This document shows positions 9,833 through 17,776 of a stretch of 49,590 nucleotides of DNA, one piece after another. The translations under genes were made by a program, and so were the position numbers. The stretch is from JAFGMQ01 sp036733345 (GTDB lineage: Bacteria; Desulfobacterota; DSM-4660; Desulfatiglandales; Desulfatiglandaceae). The first letter of the stretch is position 1. Each line of letters begins with the position of its first letter. A model generated the notes under the pieces. The model worked only from the letters and a program-made list of their open reading frames with translations. It had not been told where the DNA came from and made no database searches. The stretch spans positions 1-49,590 of the forward strand of contig DAINAR010000024.1 of the NCBI GenBank assembly GCA_036733345.1, given 5' to 3'.

Positions 9833-10109
9833 GTCTGTTTTCCTTTTTTAAATAAACCCTGTGCCGCAGCATTTTTATTGTTGAATTTCATTCAGCTTAC
9901 TTTTCATTAAACGAATCTTATAACAATATGTGTAATTCAAATTCAATATAAAATCAAAAATGTTGTCTTAAAAACATCAGGAATATAGTATAGCTTTCAT
10001 TTAAAAGACGCAGTTTTTTGATCCAGCTCATTGCCTTTAGCAAGAATAATCAAATATAATAAAAAGAGTATCAGACGGCATATTCTATATAACTGAAAAA
10101 AGATTATTT

Positions 10110-11018
10110 ATGGTAACTATTAATAATACAACAAAATACCACAGGGACTATCCAATAGACCTTATGACGGAATTTACCATCTGCGAGTCCTTTGCCACAT
10201 TGAATTCCCCTTACATGGTGGCGCTGGAAACTCCCAGACCATACGGTGCTGTTATCGGTGATATGCTAAAGGCAAACAATTTGATAAATCCGGGTCTGAG
10301 TATATGCGAAGTAGGCGGCGGCTACGGAAACCTTATGGCCGGCCTGCTGGAACCATATTCTTTTCAGATAGATCATGTGTGCATGATAGATCTATCAATA
10401 AAATTATTGAAAAAGCAGAAAGATAGACTGAAGAAATGGTCACATATTGTTGACTTTGTTAATTCTGACGCCATGGAACTGGTGCCTGCATTATCAAATG
10501 TGGATGTGGTTATTCTTAATGAGGTAATTGGAGATCTTGATACATGGAAGGATATAGATGCTGGAAAACTCCCTGATGAGGTTGCTGATCTGGTCAGTCA
10601 ATATAAACTTGATATTCCATCAAAAGGCACTTTCAATTTCAATATGGGGGCGGTATTGCTTGCCGAAGAGCTGTGTAAAAAACCTCTGGCTTCTTTTATT
10701 TCTGAACATTCAAGCGACCCTTTACTACCTGATGATATGGATTTTTTACAAAGGGGTCTTGAAATAAACGGATTCCCAAGGGAAATCAAACTGAAAGAAC
10801 ATTCCGAATTTACCATAAGGTTCTCTCACCTGGTCAAGGTAGCTCAGGCCTGGGGCAGGGATATTGCTACTGGATCTTTGATTGATCTTGTAGGAATAAA
10901 AAAATCGCCAAAAATGAAATTCATTTTTATTTCACATGCCTGTGCAACTGAAGAGCAGGAAATCATATTTGAGCTTCTGGATCATATCCGTGAATACCGG
11001 TGGCTCCTTATTAAGTGA
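10110..11018 (+). CDS. SAM-dependent methyltransferase-like protein
   Basis: A 302-residue soluble protein. A glycine-rich SAM motif, ICEVGGGYGNLMAGLL, lies near residues 65-80. It is followed by an acidic strand end (CMIDLS), then VNSDAME and a motif IV-like VDVVILNEVIGDLDTW. The N-terminal 60 residues (TEFTICESFATLNSPYMV) and C-terminal 150 residues fit no family I can name. The substrate could be a small molecule, lipid or sugar. Single gene between divergent and convergent neighbours. Methyltransferase fold likely, exact role unknown. Confidence 0.65.
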   Translation: MVTINNTTKYHRDYPIDLMTEFTICESFATLNSPYMVALETPRPYGAVIGDMLKANNLINPGLSICEVGGGYGNLMAGLLEPYSFQIDHVCMIDLSIKLLKKQKDRLKKWSHIVDFVNSDAMELVPALSNVDVVILNEVIGDLDTWKDIDAGKLPDEVADLVSQYKLDIPSKGTFNFNMGAVLLAEELCKKPLASFISEHSSDPLLPDDMDFLQRGLEINGFPREIKLKEHSEFTIRFSHLVKVAQAWGRDIATGSLIDLVGIKKSPKMKFIFISHACATEEQEIIFELLDHIREYRWLLIK

Positions 11019-11029
11019 CTAAAAAAAAT

Positions 11030-11090
11030 CCTGCCAGGCTGAAATATCCGTTTAAACAGATGAGATATTTCCAGTCATGTAAATGGCAGG
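11030..11090 (-). terminator. Intrinsic terminator of the 2-hydroxyacid dehydrogenase gene
   Basis: Read on the minus strand, a nested stem is formed by CCTGCCA/TGGCAGG (11030-11036 with 11084-11090) and, inside it, GAAATATC/GATATTTC (11041-11048 with 11064-11071). A run of eight T (11021-11028) follows one base after. It lies downstream of the dehydrogenase gene. Confidence 0.65.
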
Positions 11091-11174
11091 TTCAAGGTCT
11101 AAGGTTTAAGGTGTTATACTTATACATTAATGATGCAAACTCCTTCAGTCTCAGTATAAATTTCCAACTTACTT

Positions 11175-12179
11175 TTATAAGCCTCTCCATTTCTGGTGTT
11201 CAAGGGCCTCCGGATTTACAAGATGATCAGGAACCTTTTCATTTACTCCGGCAATCAGGTTTTTTGCAGCCATAATTGCCATTTTGCCCCTGGTTTCAAT
11301 TGTAGCGCTTCCAACATGCGGTAAAATAAGACAATTGGAAAGGCTCATTAACCTGTGACCGGAAGGAATCGGTTCGGGATCTGTTACATCCAGGGCTGCA
11401 TAGGTGATTTTTTTATTGCTCAGGGCATCATACAGGGCATCGGAATCAACAACCGGGCCCCGTGAGGTGTTTATAAGGATGGCCGTTTTCTTCATCATGG
11501 AGAAGGCCGAAACATTTATCAGGTGATATGTTTCAGGCGTAAGCGGGACATGAAGGCTTACGAAATCCGCCCGTTTAAGCAATTCATCGAGTGTAGCACA
11601 CTTTGTGGCACCGATATGCCCTATTTTTTCAGAATCTGCAAAGGGATCATAATACAGGACATCCATATCAAATCCATTTGCCCTTCGCGCCACCTCAAAC
11701 CCTATCCTTCCCATCCCGATGATGCCAAGAACCGTATGGTGAATATCACGGCCCAGGAGTTCCATGGGCCTGAATGTCTTCCATTTGCCTGACCTGATAT
11801 GATCTATCCCCTCCCCAATACGTCTGGCCGCTGCCATCAGCAGGGCAAAGGCCAAATCAGCAGTAGTCTCAGTCAGGACACCAGGCGTATTTCCCACTAA
11901 AACGCCGCGAGCAGTTGCAGCCTCTACATCTATGTTATCGAATCCCACGGCGTAATTACTTATTATCTTCAGGTCTGGACCTGCCGTATCCATTATCGGG
12001 CCATCTATCTTATCAGTCAAAAGACACAAAATCCCTTTTACCCCTCTAACCTTTTCCAGCAAGATTTCGCGTGAAGGAGGAAATTCATCCGGCCATATTT
12101 CTGCTTCACAGGAATCCATAACTGCTTTCAAGCCCGCTTCAGGTATCAGGCGTGTTATAAATACCCTTGGCTTACTCAT
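11175..12179 (-). CDS. D-2-hydroxyacid dehydrogenase (glyoxylate/hydroxypyruvate reductase type)
   Basis: A 334-residue NAD(P)-dependent dehydrogenase. The nucleotide-binding motif is GIIGMGRIGFEVARRANGF (near 152-170). The catalytic triad is visible: Arg in NTSRGPVVD (near 237), Glu in DVTDPEPIP (near 265) and His in LPHVGSAT (near 286). TPGVLTETTADLAFALL is typical of the GyaR/GhrB glyoxylate or hydroxypyruvate reductase branch. It would reduce glyoxylate or hydroxypyruvate, or oxidise D-glycerate. Exact substrate is not settled. A strong terminator follows at 11030-11090. Confidence 0.9.
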   Translation of the reverse strand: MSKPRVFITRLIPEAGLKAVMDSCEAEIWPDEFPPSREILLEKVRGVKGILCLLTDKIDGPIMDTAGPDLKIISNYAVGFDNIDVEAATARGVLVGNTPGVLTETTADLAFALLMAAARRIGEGIDHIRSGKWKTFRPMELLGRDIHHTVLGIIGMGRIGFEVARRANGFDMDVLYYDPFADSEKIGHIGATKCATLDELLKRADFVSLHVPLTPETYHLINVSAFSMMKKTAILINTSRGPVVDSDALYDALSNKKITYAALDVTDPEPIPSGHRLMSLSNCLILPHVGSATIETRGKMAIMAAKNLIAGVNEKVPDHLVNPEALEHQKWRGL

Positions 12180-12251
12180 TTTATCTGTACCCCTTTCTGC
12201 CCATATATAAAAATAAGAATCCTCTTTTACATATGGTTAAAGTAAAAGAAA

Positions 12252-12281
12252 AGTCGGCAAGAAAAATATTTCCCGCCGACT
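12252..12281 (-). terminator. Possible intrinsic terminator downstream of the aldehyde oxidoreductase
   Basis: AGTCGGC (12252-12258) pairs with GCCGACT (12275-12281). On the minus strand the stem is followed by a T-rich stretch. It lies about 315 bases past the oxidoreductase stop codon, beyond a REP-like element, and just upstream of the dehydrogenase start. Confidence 0.45.
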
Positions 12282-12396
12282 ATCAACCGTTATTCCGGCC
12301 AGCCTAAGGCTTATAAACCAGCCAAAAACACAGGCGAGTAAACTCCAGCCTGACCCGGATTCCTATTCGGGGCAGGAATCCGATATGCCCTTGTGT

Positions 12397-12540
12397 CGTC
12401 ATACCGGCGAAAGCCGGTATCCAGAACTTAATGAATCCCGCCAAGGCGGGACTGGATTCCGTGTCGCGCTTCGCTTGCACGGAATGACGGAGATAGGGAC
12501 GGATTCAGTGTTCCCGGATCAGGTCCGGGATGACAAGCCG
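12397..12540. repeat. REP-like palindromic element
   Basis: The element 12397-12489 has inverted ends CGTCAT and ATGACG. It holds three hairpins: ATACCGGC-GAAA-GCCGGTAT (12401-12420), CCCGCC-AA-GGCGGG (12437-12450) and ATTCCGTG/CACGGAAT (12456-12463 with 12478-12485). A further stem CCCGGA/TCCGGG followed by ATGACA (12513-12534) looks like a half copy. The intergenic region 12180-12595 holds nothing else beyond the terminator at 12252. Repeats with this GTCAT-CCGG layout are common between genes in many proteobacteria. Confidence 0.65.
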
Positions 12541-12595
12541 AAGCAAGCTTCAGGGAATTGAACCCATAAAGATTTAAATACTCGAAATATTATAT

Positions 12596-14326
12596 CTAAA
12601 ATTTATATACAGAATCCAGGTCCTCGTCAGAAACATCGAAAACACTGTTATGGGGAGCAATCTTTTCAGTCTTCATGAATTCAGGCAGCCGGTCGTCAGC
12701 CGTGGTAAAACCGGCCCGCTCGTTGAAATCACGCTCCATCTTTAATACTCGTATACCAAGAGCAGAGACATCGTCAACAACAAGGGAAATACCGTATTTG
12801 GCATTCAGCATGTCCACAATGGCAACAAGGGCATCAGGATTGTCCAGGACCGGAAAGGCAACAAAAAGACAAAGCCCTGCCGTATCAACGGCTGCGGTAG
12901 CTATCTGAAGGTTCTTTGATAACTCAGCCTGTCCCTCTGTAACCAGAGGATCAACATAGCCTCCCACCTTCATGATATTGGTTCCTATAGCGTAACCGGA
13001 AGTATGATCAGCCCCCATTGTGGATGTTGCATAGGTTACACCTATACCTTTAATAGCCCTTGGATCATAAGCAGGCATGGCCTGGTTTTTGACTACCGGT
13101 ATCCGTCTTACGCCAAAGACCTTTCCTGTTGCCGCTGCCCCTGATCCAATAATCCTTCCAAGAGGTGTGCCCTTCCTGACCTCGTTTAACAGTTCTTCGG
13201 CACCGGCCCAGTCTCCGAATTCCTTAACGCCAGCCTCCATGGCCACAGCAACCGCATTACCTGTTTCAATTGTATCAAGGCCTATATCATCACAGTTACG
13301 GTCAATGCGGGCTATTGCATCGAGGTTGTCAACTCCGCAGTTAGGGCCCCATGCCCAGACTGTTTCATACTCAGGCCACTTTGATACATACTCGCCCTTT
13401 TCATCCAGGAAAATTCCTGAACACCGGATAATACAGCCGGACATGCATCCATGGGTCGGGTTTCCATTCCTTTCAACAGTGACCTTGTTCAGGGTTTCAC
13501 CTCCGACCTTATCAGCACCCTCGAATCTTCCCGAACTGAAGTTTCGGGTAGGAAGCCCGCCTGCTTCGTTTATTATGTTTATAAGTACATCAGTACCGTA
13601 AGTTGGAAGCCCCTGGCCGGTGACGGGATGATCTGTTATAGCCTTGGCAAATCTTTTAGCCGCACTTTTAAACGCTTCCGTGTCAACAATAGGTGCAGCT
13701 TCTCCACCGGTTGGATCAATTATTACAGCCTTCAAACCTTTTGAACCCATTACAGCACCCAAACCTCCGCGACCTGCATGGCGTGCAGGCCGGAGTTCCT
13801 GGTCAGTGAATGCAACACTTGAGCTGGCCAATTTCCACTCTCCCGCCATTCCTATGCTCACATAACCTGCCTTATCGCCAAAGGTCTTCCTAAGCTTTTC
13901 AACTGTATCATAATTTCCAAGACCCCTGAGGTCTTCTGCCGGCGAAATTTCGACCTTGTCCTTACTGATAAAGAGTTTATAAAGCCTGTTGTCTGAAGGC
14001 TGCTCTTCAAATATTAGTGCTGCAATTCCCAGCCTTGACAGATAACCGCCTGCCTGACCGCCGGAATTTGCTTCTTTTATTGTTCCGGTCAAAGGACTTT
14101 TTGCGCCTACCGAGACCCGGCCCGAATTTGCGCAATTTGTTCCACCCAATAAACCGGGCGCAAATATAAGTTTATTATTTGGACCTATTGCCGAACAGGT
14201 CGGATCAACTTCACTTGAGACAATGGCAGATGTCAAACCTCTGCCGCCCAGTCCCTGATATTTTTCCGGAATATCTTCCTTTTTAATAGAAAGATCGGAC
14301 ATGTTAATTCTTAAGATCTTAAACAT
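12596..14326 (-). CDS. Aldehyde ferredoxin oxidoreductase family protein (tungsten/molybdenum)
   Basis: A 576-residue protein, close to the usual length of about 600. The N-terminal domain binds the bis-pterin cofactor (YQGLGGRGLTSAIV near 23, LLGGTNCANSGRVSVGAKSP near 59-78). The 4Fe-4S ligands are C294, C298 and C302 (HGCMSGCIIRCSG) plus C486 (AGLCLFVAF). The reaction is oxidation of an aldehyde or related acyl compound to the acid with ferredoxin, or the reverse; the substrate is unknown. The first cysteines are spaced CX3CX3C rather than CX2CX3C as in Pyrococcus AOR. AAGGAGG lies five bases before the ATG. Divergent from a MoaD/ThiS-ThiF operon that probably serves its pterin cofactor. 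Confidence 0.92.
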   Translation of the reverse strand: MFKILRINMSDLSIKKEDIPEKYQGLGGRGLTSAIVSSEVDPTCSAIGPNNKLIFAPGLLGGTNCANSGRVSVGAKSPLTGTIKEANSGGQAGGYLSRLGIAALIFEEQPSDNRLYKLFISKDKVEISPAEDLRGLGNYDTVEKLRKTFGDKAGYVSIGMAGEWKLASSSVAFTDQELRPARHAGRGGLGAVMGSKGLKAVIIDPTGGEAAPIVDTEAFKSAAKRFAKAITDHPVTGQGLPTYGTDVLINIINEAGGLPTRNFSSGRFEGADKVGGETLNKVTVERNGNPTHGCMSGCIIRCSGIFLDEKGEYVSKWPEYETVWAWGPNCGVDNLDAIARIDRNCDDIGLDTIETGNAVAVAMEAGVKEFGDWAGAEELLNEVRKGTPLGRIIGSGAAATGKVFGVRRIPVVKNQAMPAYDPRAIKGIGVTYATSTMGADHTSGYAIGTNIMKVGGYVDPLVTEGQAELSKNLQIATAAVDTAGLCLFVAFPVLDNPDALVAIVDMLNAKYGISLVVDDVSALGIRVLKMERDFNERAGFTTADDRLPEFMKTEKIAPHNSVFDVSDEDLDSVYKF

Positions 14327-14410
14327 GATGGCCTCCTTTTCAGAAAAAAGGTTATTATATGATATCGTGATAAAAGAACAGAATATTGGCTTGAGTATTT
14401 GAGTGATTTG

Positions 14411-14442
14411 TTGACATTAGATGACTAATTATCAATAATGTC
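14411..14442 (+). promoter_or_regulatory. Promoter with overlapping inverted repeat upstream of the MoaD-like operon
   Basis: TTGACA (14411-14416), 17 bases, then AATAAT (14434-14439) is a good sigma-70 type promoter for the plus-strand operon starting at 14520. A perfect 7-base inverted repeat, GACATTA (14413-14419) and TAATGTC (14436-14442), covers both elements and could be an operator. The region is shared with the divergent oxidoreductase gene. Confidence 0.45.
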
Positions 14443-14519
14443 TATAATCAATTTTTTCCTTTTTGTCAATTTTTATGGATGGGTAGGAAACCATGCAAAA
14501 ATTTTAAAGGAAATGATTT

Positions 14520-14759
14520 ATGCCTCTAAAGGTCTTTTTAAGCTCCTCCCTTCGAAAATACGTATCCCAATACAATCCAGTCGAAGGAATTGAATTTGAA
14601 TTGGAGGATAAGTCTACTGTGGCCGAAATCTGCAGGAAAATAAATGTCCCTGTCGAGCAGATAAAGGTTATTATGGTAAACGGCCGAAATGCAGAATTTG
14701 ACTTCGTCCTCAAAGGCAACGAACGCATAGGACTGTTCCCGTCCATAGGAGGAGGTTAA
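14520..14759 (+). CDS. MoaD/ThiS family sulfur carrier protein
   Basis: A 79-residue beta-grasp protein that ends in SIGGG, the flexible Gly-Gly tail that is adenylated and thiocarboxylated by a ThiF/MoeB enzyme. The middle segment VAEICRKINVPVEQIKVIMVNG and the GNERIGLFPSIGGG ending fit MoaD-like carriers. Most likely donates sulfur for molybdopterin or tungstopterin synthesis for the neighbouring oxidoreductase. Its final glycine codons double as the ribosome binding site of the next gene. First gene of a tight three-gene operon. Confidence 0.85.
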   Translation: MPLKVFLSSSLRKYVSQYNPVEGIEFELEDKSTVAEICRKINVPVEQIKVIMVNGRNAEFDFVLKGNERIGLFPSIGGG

Positions 14760-14760
14760 T

Positions 14761-15099
14761 ATGGATAGCAGCGATGACTTTATTACCATTCACATATTTG
14801 GGAATCTGCGTCAATATATGGATAAAATGGGGCTGCCTTACGAACTGACAAGAAAAATCAGCCATGAAGGAGAGTCCAGTTATGATATTGCCCTCCAGCT
14901 TGGTCTTTCTCCTGATAAGATTGAGGCGGTGTTCCGTAACGGCAAGGTAATCAATATTTATGACCCGTTATATCCGGGGGATCGTGTTGCATTTTTCCCT
15001 TACGGCACACCCGGACCCTACCGGGTTTATCTGGGCCTGGCAAAGGAAAACCTAAGGCGTAGCGATATTGAAAAGAAAAAGAAACAGAGCCTCCAATGA
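14761..15099 (+). CDS. MoaD/ThiS-like protein without terminal diglycine
   Basis: A 112-residue protein. Residues 8-85 keep the beta-grasp pattern (ITIHIFGNLRQY, then YDIALQLGLSPDKIEAVFRNGK, then YPGDRVAFFPYGTPGPYR). In place of a terminal Gly-Gly there is GTPGPYR and then about 27 mostly basic residues. It therefore probably cannot be adenylated in the usual way unless it is cleaved. It may be a partner or regulatory subunit, or a carrier that needs processing. It starts one base after the stop codon of the first carrier and its stop overlaps the ThiF start. Confidence 0.7.
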   Translation: MDSSDDFITIHIFGNLRQYMDKMGLPYELTRKISHEGESSYDIALQLGLSPDKIEAVFRNGKVINIYDPLYPGDRVAFFPYGTPGPYRVYLGLAKENLRRSDIEKKKKQSLQ

Positions 15100-15968
15100 A
15101 CAACAGCCATTGTGATAATATTGCTGAGTTGATATATAAAGAATCAATCAGCGTGCTTCATCCTGGCGGAATGGAAATTAATGTCTTGAAAGATCGGCAG
15201 GCAATACAAATAGCTGATCTTTGCCATTGTACTGTAAATCATGTATATCGCGAGGCCTTGAAAATTAAAATCTCTCCGTATCGGTATATTCGCGACAGAG
15301 AGTCAATTTCAAATGAGGAGCAGCTCAGCCTTGCGGAATCAACTGTTGCAGTTGTCGGAACAGGGGGCCTTGGCGGTCATGTTATATTGCTGCTGGCACG
15401 TATCGGAATAGGACATTTAATCATAATTGATAATGATGTCTTTGATGAGACTAATTTAAACCGCCAGGCCCTGTGCACCCTTTCGTCTCTCGGAAAGGCC
15501 AAGGCTCATGAGGCTGCTGCCATAGTTTCCATGCTGAACCCCGGAGTGAAAGTATCACCTTTTAAGTCGATGATTGATGAATCAAATGCTGAAACCCTTT
15601 TATCGGGTTCAGATATTGTTGTAGATGGGCTTGACAATATACACGACCGGTTTTTGCTTGAAAAAACGGCAAAAATCCTGCAAATTCCATTTGTGCACGG
15701 GGCATTATCCGGTTTCGAAGGCCGGATCATGACCATTCTGCCTGGAGATAAGGGGCTGAGCTATTTATACGGAAAAGACCCGGCAGTAAAAGACCACACA
15801 AAACCTCAAGAGGCTATTCTTGGAATTCCGGCCTTAACACCATCCATTATTGCAACTCTGCAGGCAACGGAGGTTATAAAACTGATCTTAAAACGAGGAA
15901 ATATCTTCAGGAATGCCATGTTTCATATTGATCTTGAAAATAATGAATTTGCTCAATTTTCCTTCTAA
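15096..15968 (+). CDS. ThiF/MoeB/HesA family adenylyltransferase
   Basis: A 290-residue E1-like enzyme that would activate the C-terminal glycine of the sulfur carrier with ATP. The nucleotide-binding motif is VAVVGTGGLGGHV (near residues 84-96), followed by IIDNDVFDETNLNRQ (near 110-124) and VDGLDNIHDRFLLEK (near 175). The N-terminal 80 residues are an extra domain. The CXXC pairs that bind structural zinc in E. coli MoeB and ThiF are absent: there is no cysteine after residue about 128. Its ATG overlaps the preceding stop (ATGA), indicating coupled translation. Confidence 0.85.
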   Translation: MNNSHCDNIAELIYKESISVLHPGGMEINVLKDRQAIQIADLCHCTVNHVYREALKIKISPYRYIRDRESISNEEQLSLAESTVAVVGTGGLGGHVILLLARIGIGHLIIIDNDVFDETNLNRQALCTLSSLGKAKAHEAAAIVSMLNPGVKVSPFKSMIDESNAETLLSGSDIVVDGLDNIHDRFLLEKTAKILQIPFVHGALSGFEGRIMTILPGDKGLSYLYGKDPAVKDHTKPQEAILGIPALTPSIIATLQATEVIKLILKRGNIFRNAMFHIDLENNEFAQFSF

Positions 15969-16365
15969 TATTCTGGTTATTATATAAGAAAAGAGTCCTT
16001 GCTTTGCTTGACAGCTCTTCGAATGGGCGAATGGGGTCGTGCCATGTTAACTATTGAATATTATTTAAAATCGATTGTAAAACAACCCATAATTCAGCCC
16101 TGTTTGCAACTTTTCAGGGTCAAAAAGAGCTTATTAACGATAATCGATGGCAAGAGCCAAAAGGCATTGCATCCCGGGGCAAATATGGAACATCACCCAC
16201 AGGAGTCATAACAGAGACTTGTTAGTGGAGCCCCTCCGGCAGGAGCCGGAGGCTCCATTCTACAACGCGACATCCCGCGACTAGCAGAAAGCCCCCAGCG
16301 GGAACTGGGGGCTTTCTGCAGCGGGGTAAAAACTACAAAGACTTTCGTAACGGATAAATTGTTTG
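15969..16365. other. Convergent intergenic region with two strong hairpins
   Basis: Between the ThiF-like gene (plus) and waaA (minus). Hairpin 1 has GGAGCC/GGCTCC and TCCGGC/GCCGGA with a two-base bulge (16227-16256). Hairpin 2 is a perfect 15-base-pair stem, 16284-16298 with 16305-16319, with loop CGGGAA. Neither is followed by a clear T-run. They may end transcription from both sides or be a palindromic repeat. No gene is evident. Confidence 0.6.
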
Positions 16366-17628
16366 TTATGTCAGGCAATCTTCAATATGCGATATCACCC
16401 TACCCAATGCCCCACGATTACACTCAACAAATTCTCTTGCGTGACTGCCCATATTTTGTTGTATTTCAGTTTCTGTCAAGATTCTTTTAATAGCGTCATA
16501 AAGCTCGATTTCACCTTTTACCCGCAATCCCCCCCCTGACTCAATTAATGATTCCGACATCAAAGCAAAATTGTAGGTGTATGGCCCAAAAATAACAGGG
16601 ATGCCGAAGCTTGCAGGCTCCAGTAAATTATGCCCTCCGACCGGAACCAAAGACCCTCCCACAAAGCTTATCCGGGCCAGACCATAAATACGATTAAGCT
16701 CACCCACGGTATTTAGAATTATGATATCATTTGAAATTTCGTGTGCCTTTATCTCTGTTTTTAATATGGCCTTAAACCCACTAAATTCAGCCTTTTTAAT
16801 AATTTCAGGTGACTGCTTTATCTGCCGAGGGGCAATTATAAGTCTCAGATCAGGAAAAAAAGATCTGAGTCTTTTGAAAACACTTAACAGGATCTCTTCC
16901 TCGCCATCATGCGTGCTACCTGCTACCCATATAAGGTCTTCAGGATCAAGCCCCAAAATATTCAACCATTTGCGGCGCTCATCATTATTCATAGGAACCC
17001 ACAGACGATCAAACTTTATATTCCCAACCGTAATGACCTTCTCCTTTGGACGTACCCCTGCCTGCAATAGTCTTTCCCTGTCAAGATCCGACTGCATAAG
17101 GCATAGGCTGATCGGTTCAAAGAGTTTTCGTGTAACAAAAGAAAGCTTTTTGTACGCCTTGAATGTACGCGGTGAAACCCGGCCATTAACCAGAATAGTT
17201 ATGATGCTCTTCTTATTTAGAAAACAGGTAAGGCCTGGCCATATATCCGTTTCAACCAGAATAAAGATTGAGGGTTTTATATAATTAAAAATCCTGCGTA
17301 TGAACCAGAAAAAATCTAATGGCATACTGAGTAATGCCTTAACTTTACCCTCCAGCTTGTCTTGTGCAACAGCCATGCCTTTTGTAGTAGTCACAGTAAA
17401 AACAATGTCTCTTTCCGGAAATTTATGGTTAATAGATTCAACCAGTGGGACAGCTGAAATCACTTCTCCAACCGAAAGTGCATGTATCCATATATTGCCT
17501 TGTTTAAGGATAACTGAGGGAAATGTTAATGACAGCTTTTTATTGAATTGTTCTTTTCTGAAAACCAGTATGATTGGAATAACAAAAAAAAGTGCGAAAA
17601 ACCACAAAAGATTATAAAAAATTAGCAT
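16366..17628 (-). CDS. waaA: 3-deoxy-D-manno-octulosonic acid transferase
   Basis: Inner-membrane-anchored GT-B glycosyltransferase that moves Kdo from CMP-Kdo to lipid IVA in lipopolysaccharide synthesis. About 420 residues from ATG 17628. The open frame extends to 17748, but the extra 40 residues are not family-like. Residues 1-20 form the membrane anchor. Signature segments are GEVISAVPLVES, VETDIWPGL, the GSTHDGEEE CMP-Kdo loop and FVGGSLVPVGGHNLLEPASF. It follows the NtrY-like kinase gene and lpxC on the same strand, so two lipid A genes flank the sensor. Confidence 0.93.
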   Translation of the reverse strand: MLIFYNLLWFFALFFVIPIILVFRKEQFNKKLSLTFPSVILKQGNIWIHALSVGEVISAVPLVESINHKFPERDIVFTVTTTKGMAVAQDKLEGKVKALLSMPLDFFWFIRRIFNYIKPSIFILVETDIWPGLTCFLNKKSIITILVNGRVSPRTFKAYKKLSFVTRKLFEPISLCLMQSDLDRERLLQAGVRPKEKVITVGNIKFDRLWVPMNNDERRKWLNILGLDPEDLIWVAGSTHDGEEEILLSVFKRLRSFFPDLRLIIAPRQIKQSPEIIKKAEFSGFKAILKTEIKAHEISNDIIILNTVGELNRIYGLARISFVGGSLVPVGGHNLLEPASFGIPVIFGPYTYNFALMSESLIESGGGLRVKGEIELYDAIKRILTETEIQQNMGSHAREFVECNRGALGRVISHIEDCLT

Positions 17629-17776
17629 AATTATCGTCTCGTAATAAATCCAAAAAATAACATTTTTTGTCATCCCTGAAGAATGATGATTGACATTTAA
17701 ATCGCGGGAGTAATAAGTTGCCTGATTTTGATTATTATATTCTATCAAAACCTTTTTTCTTCATCTCTTTAATGAA

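Noticed and set aside
12397..12540. Non-coding RNA gene
   Set aside because: The hairpins match a REP-type layout and there is no promoter or terminator arrangement for a separate RNA.
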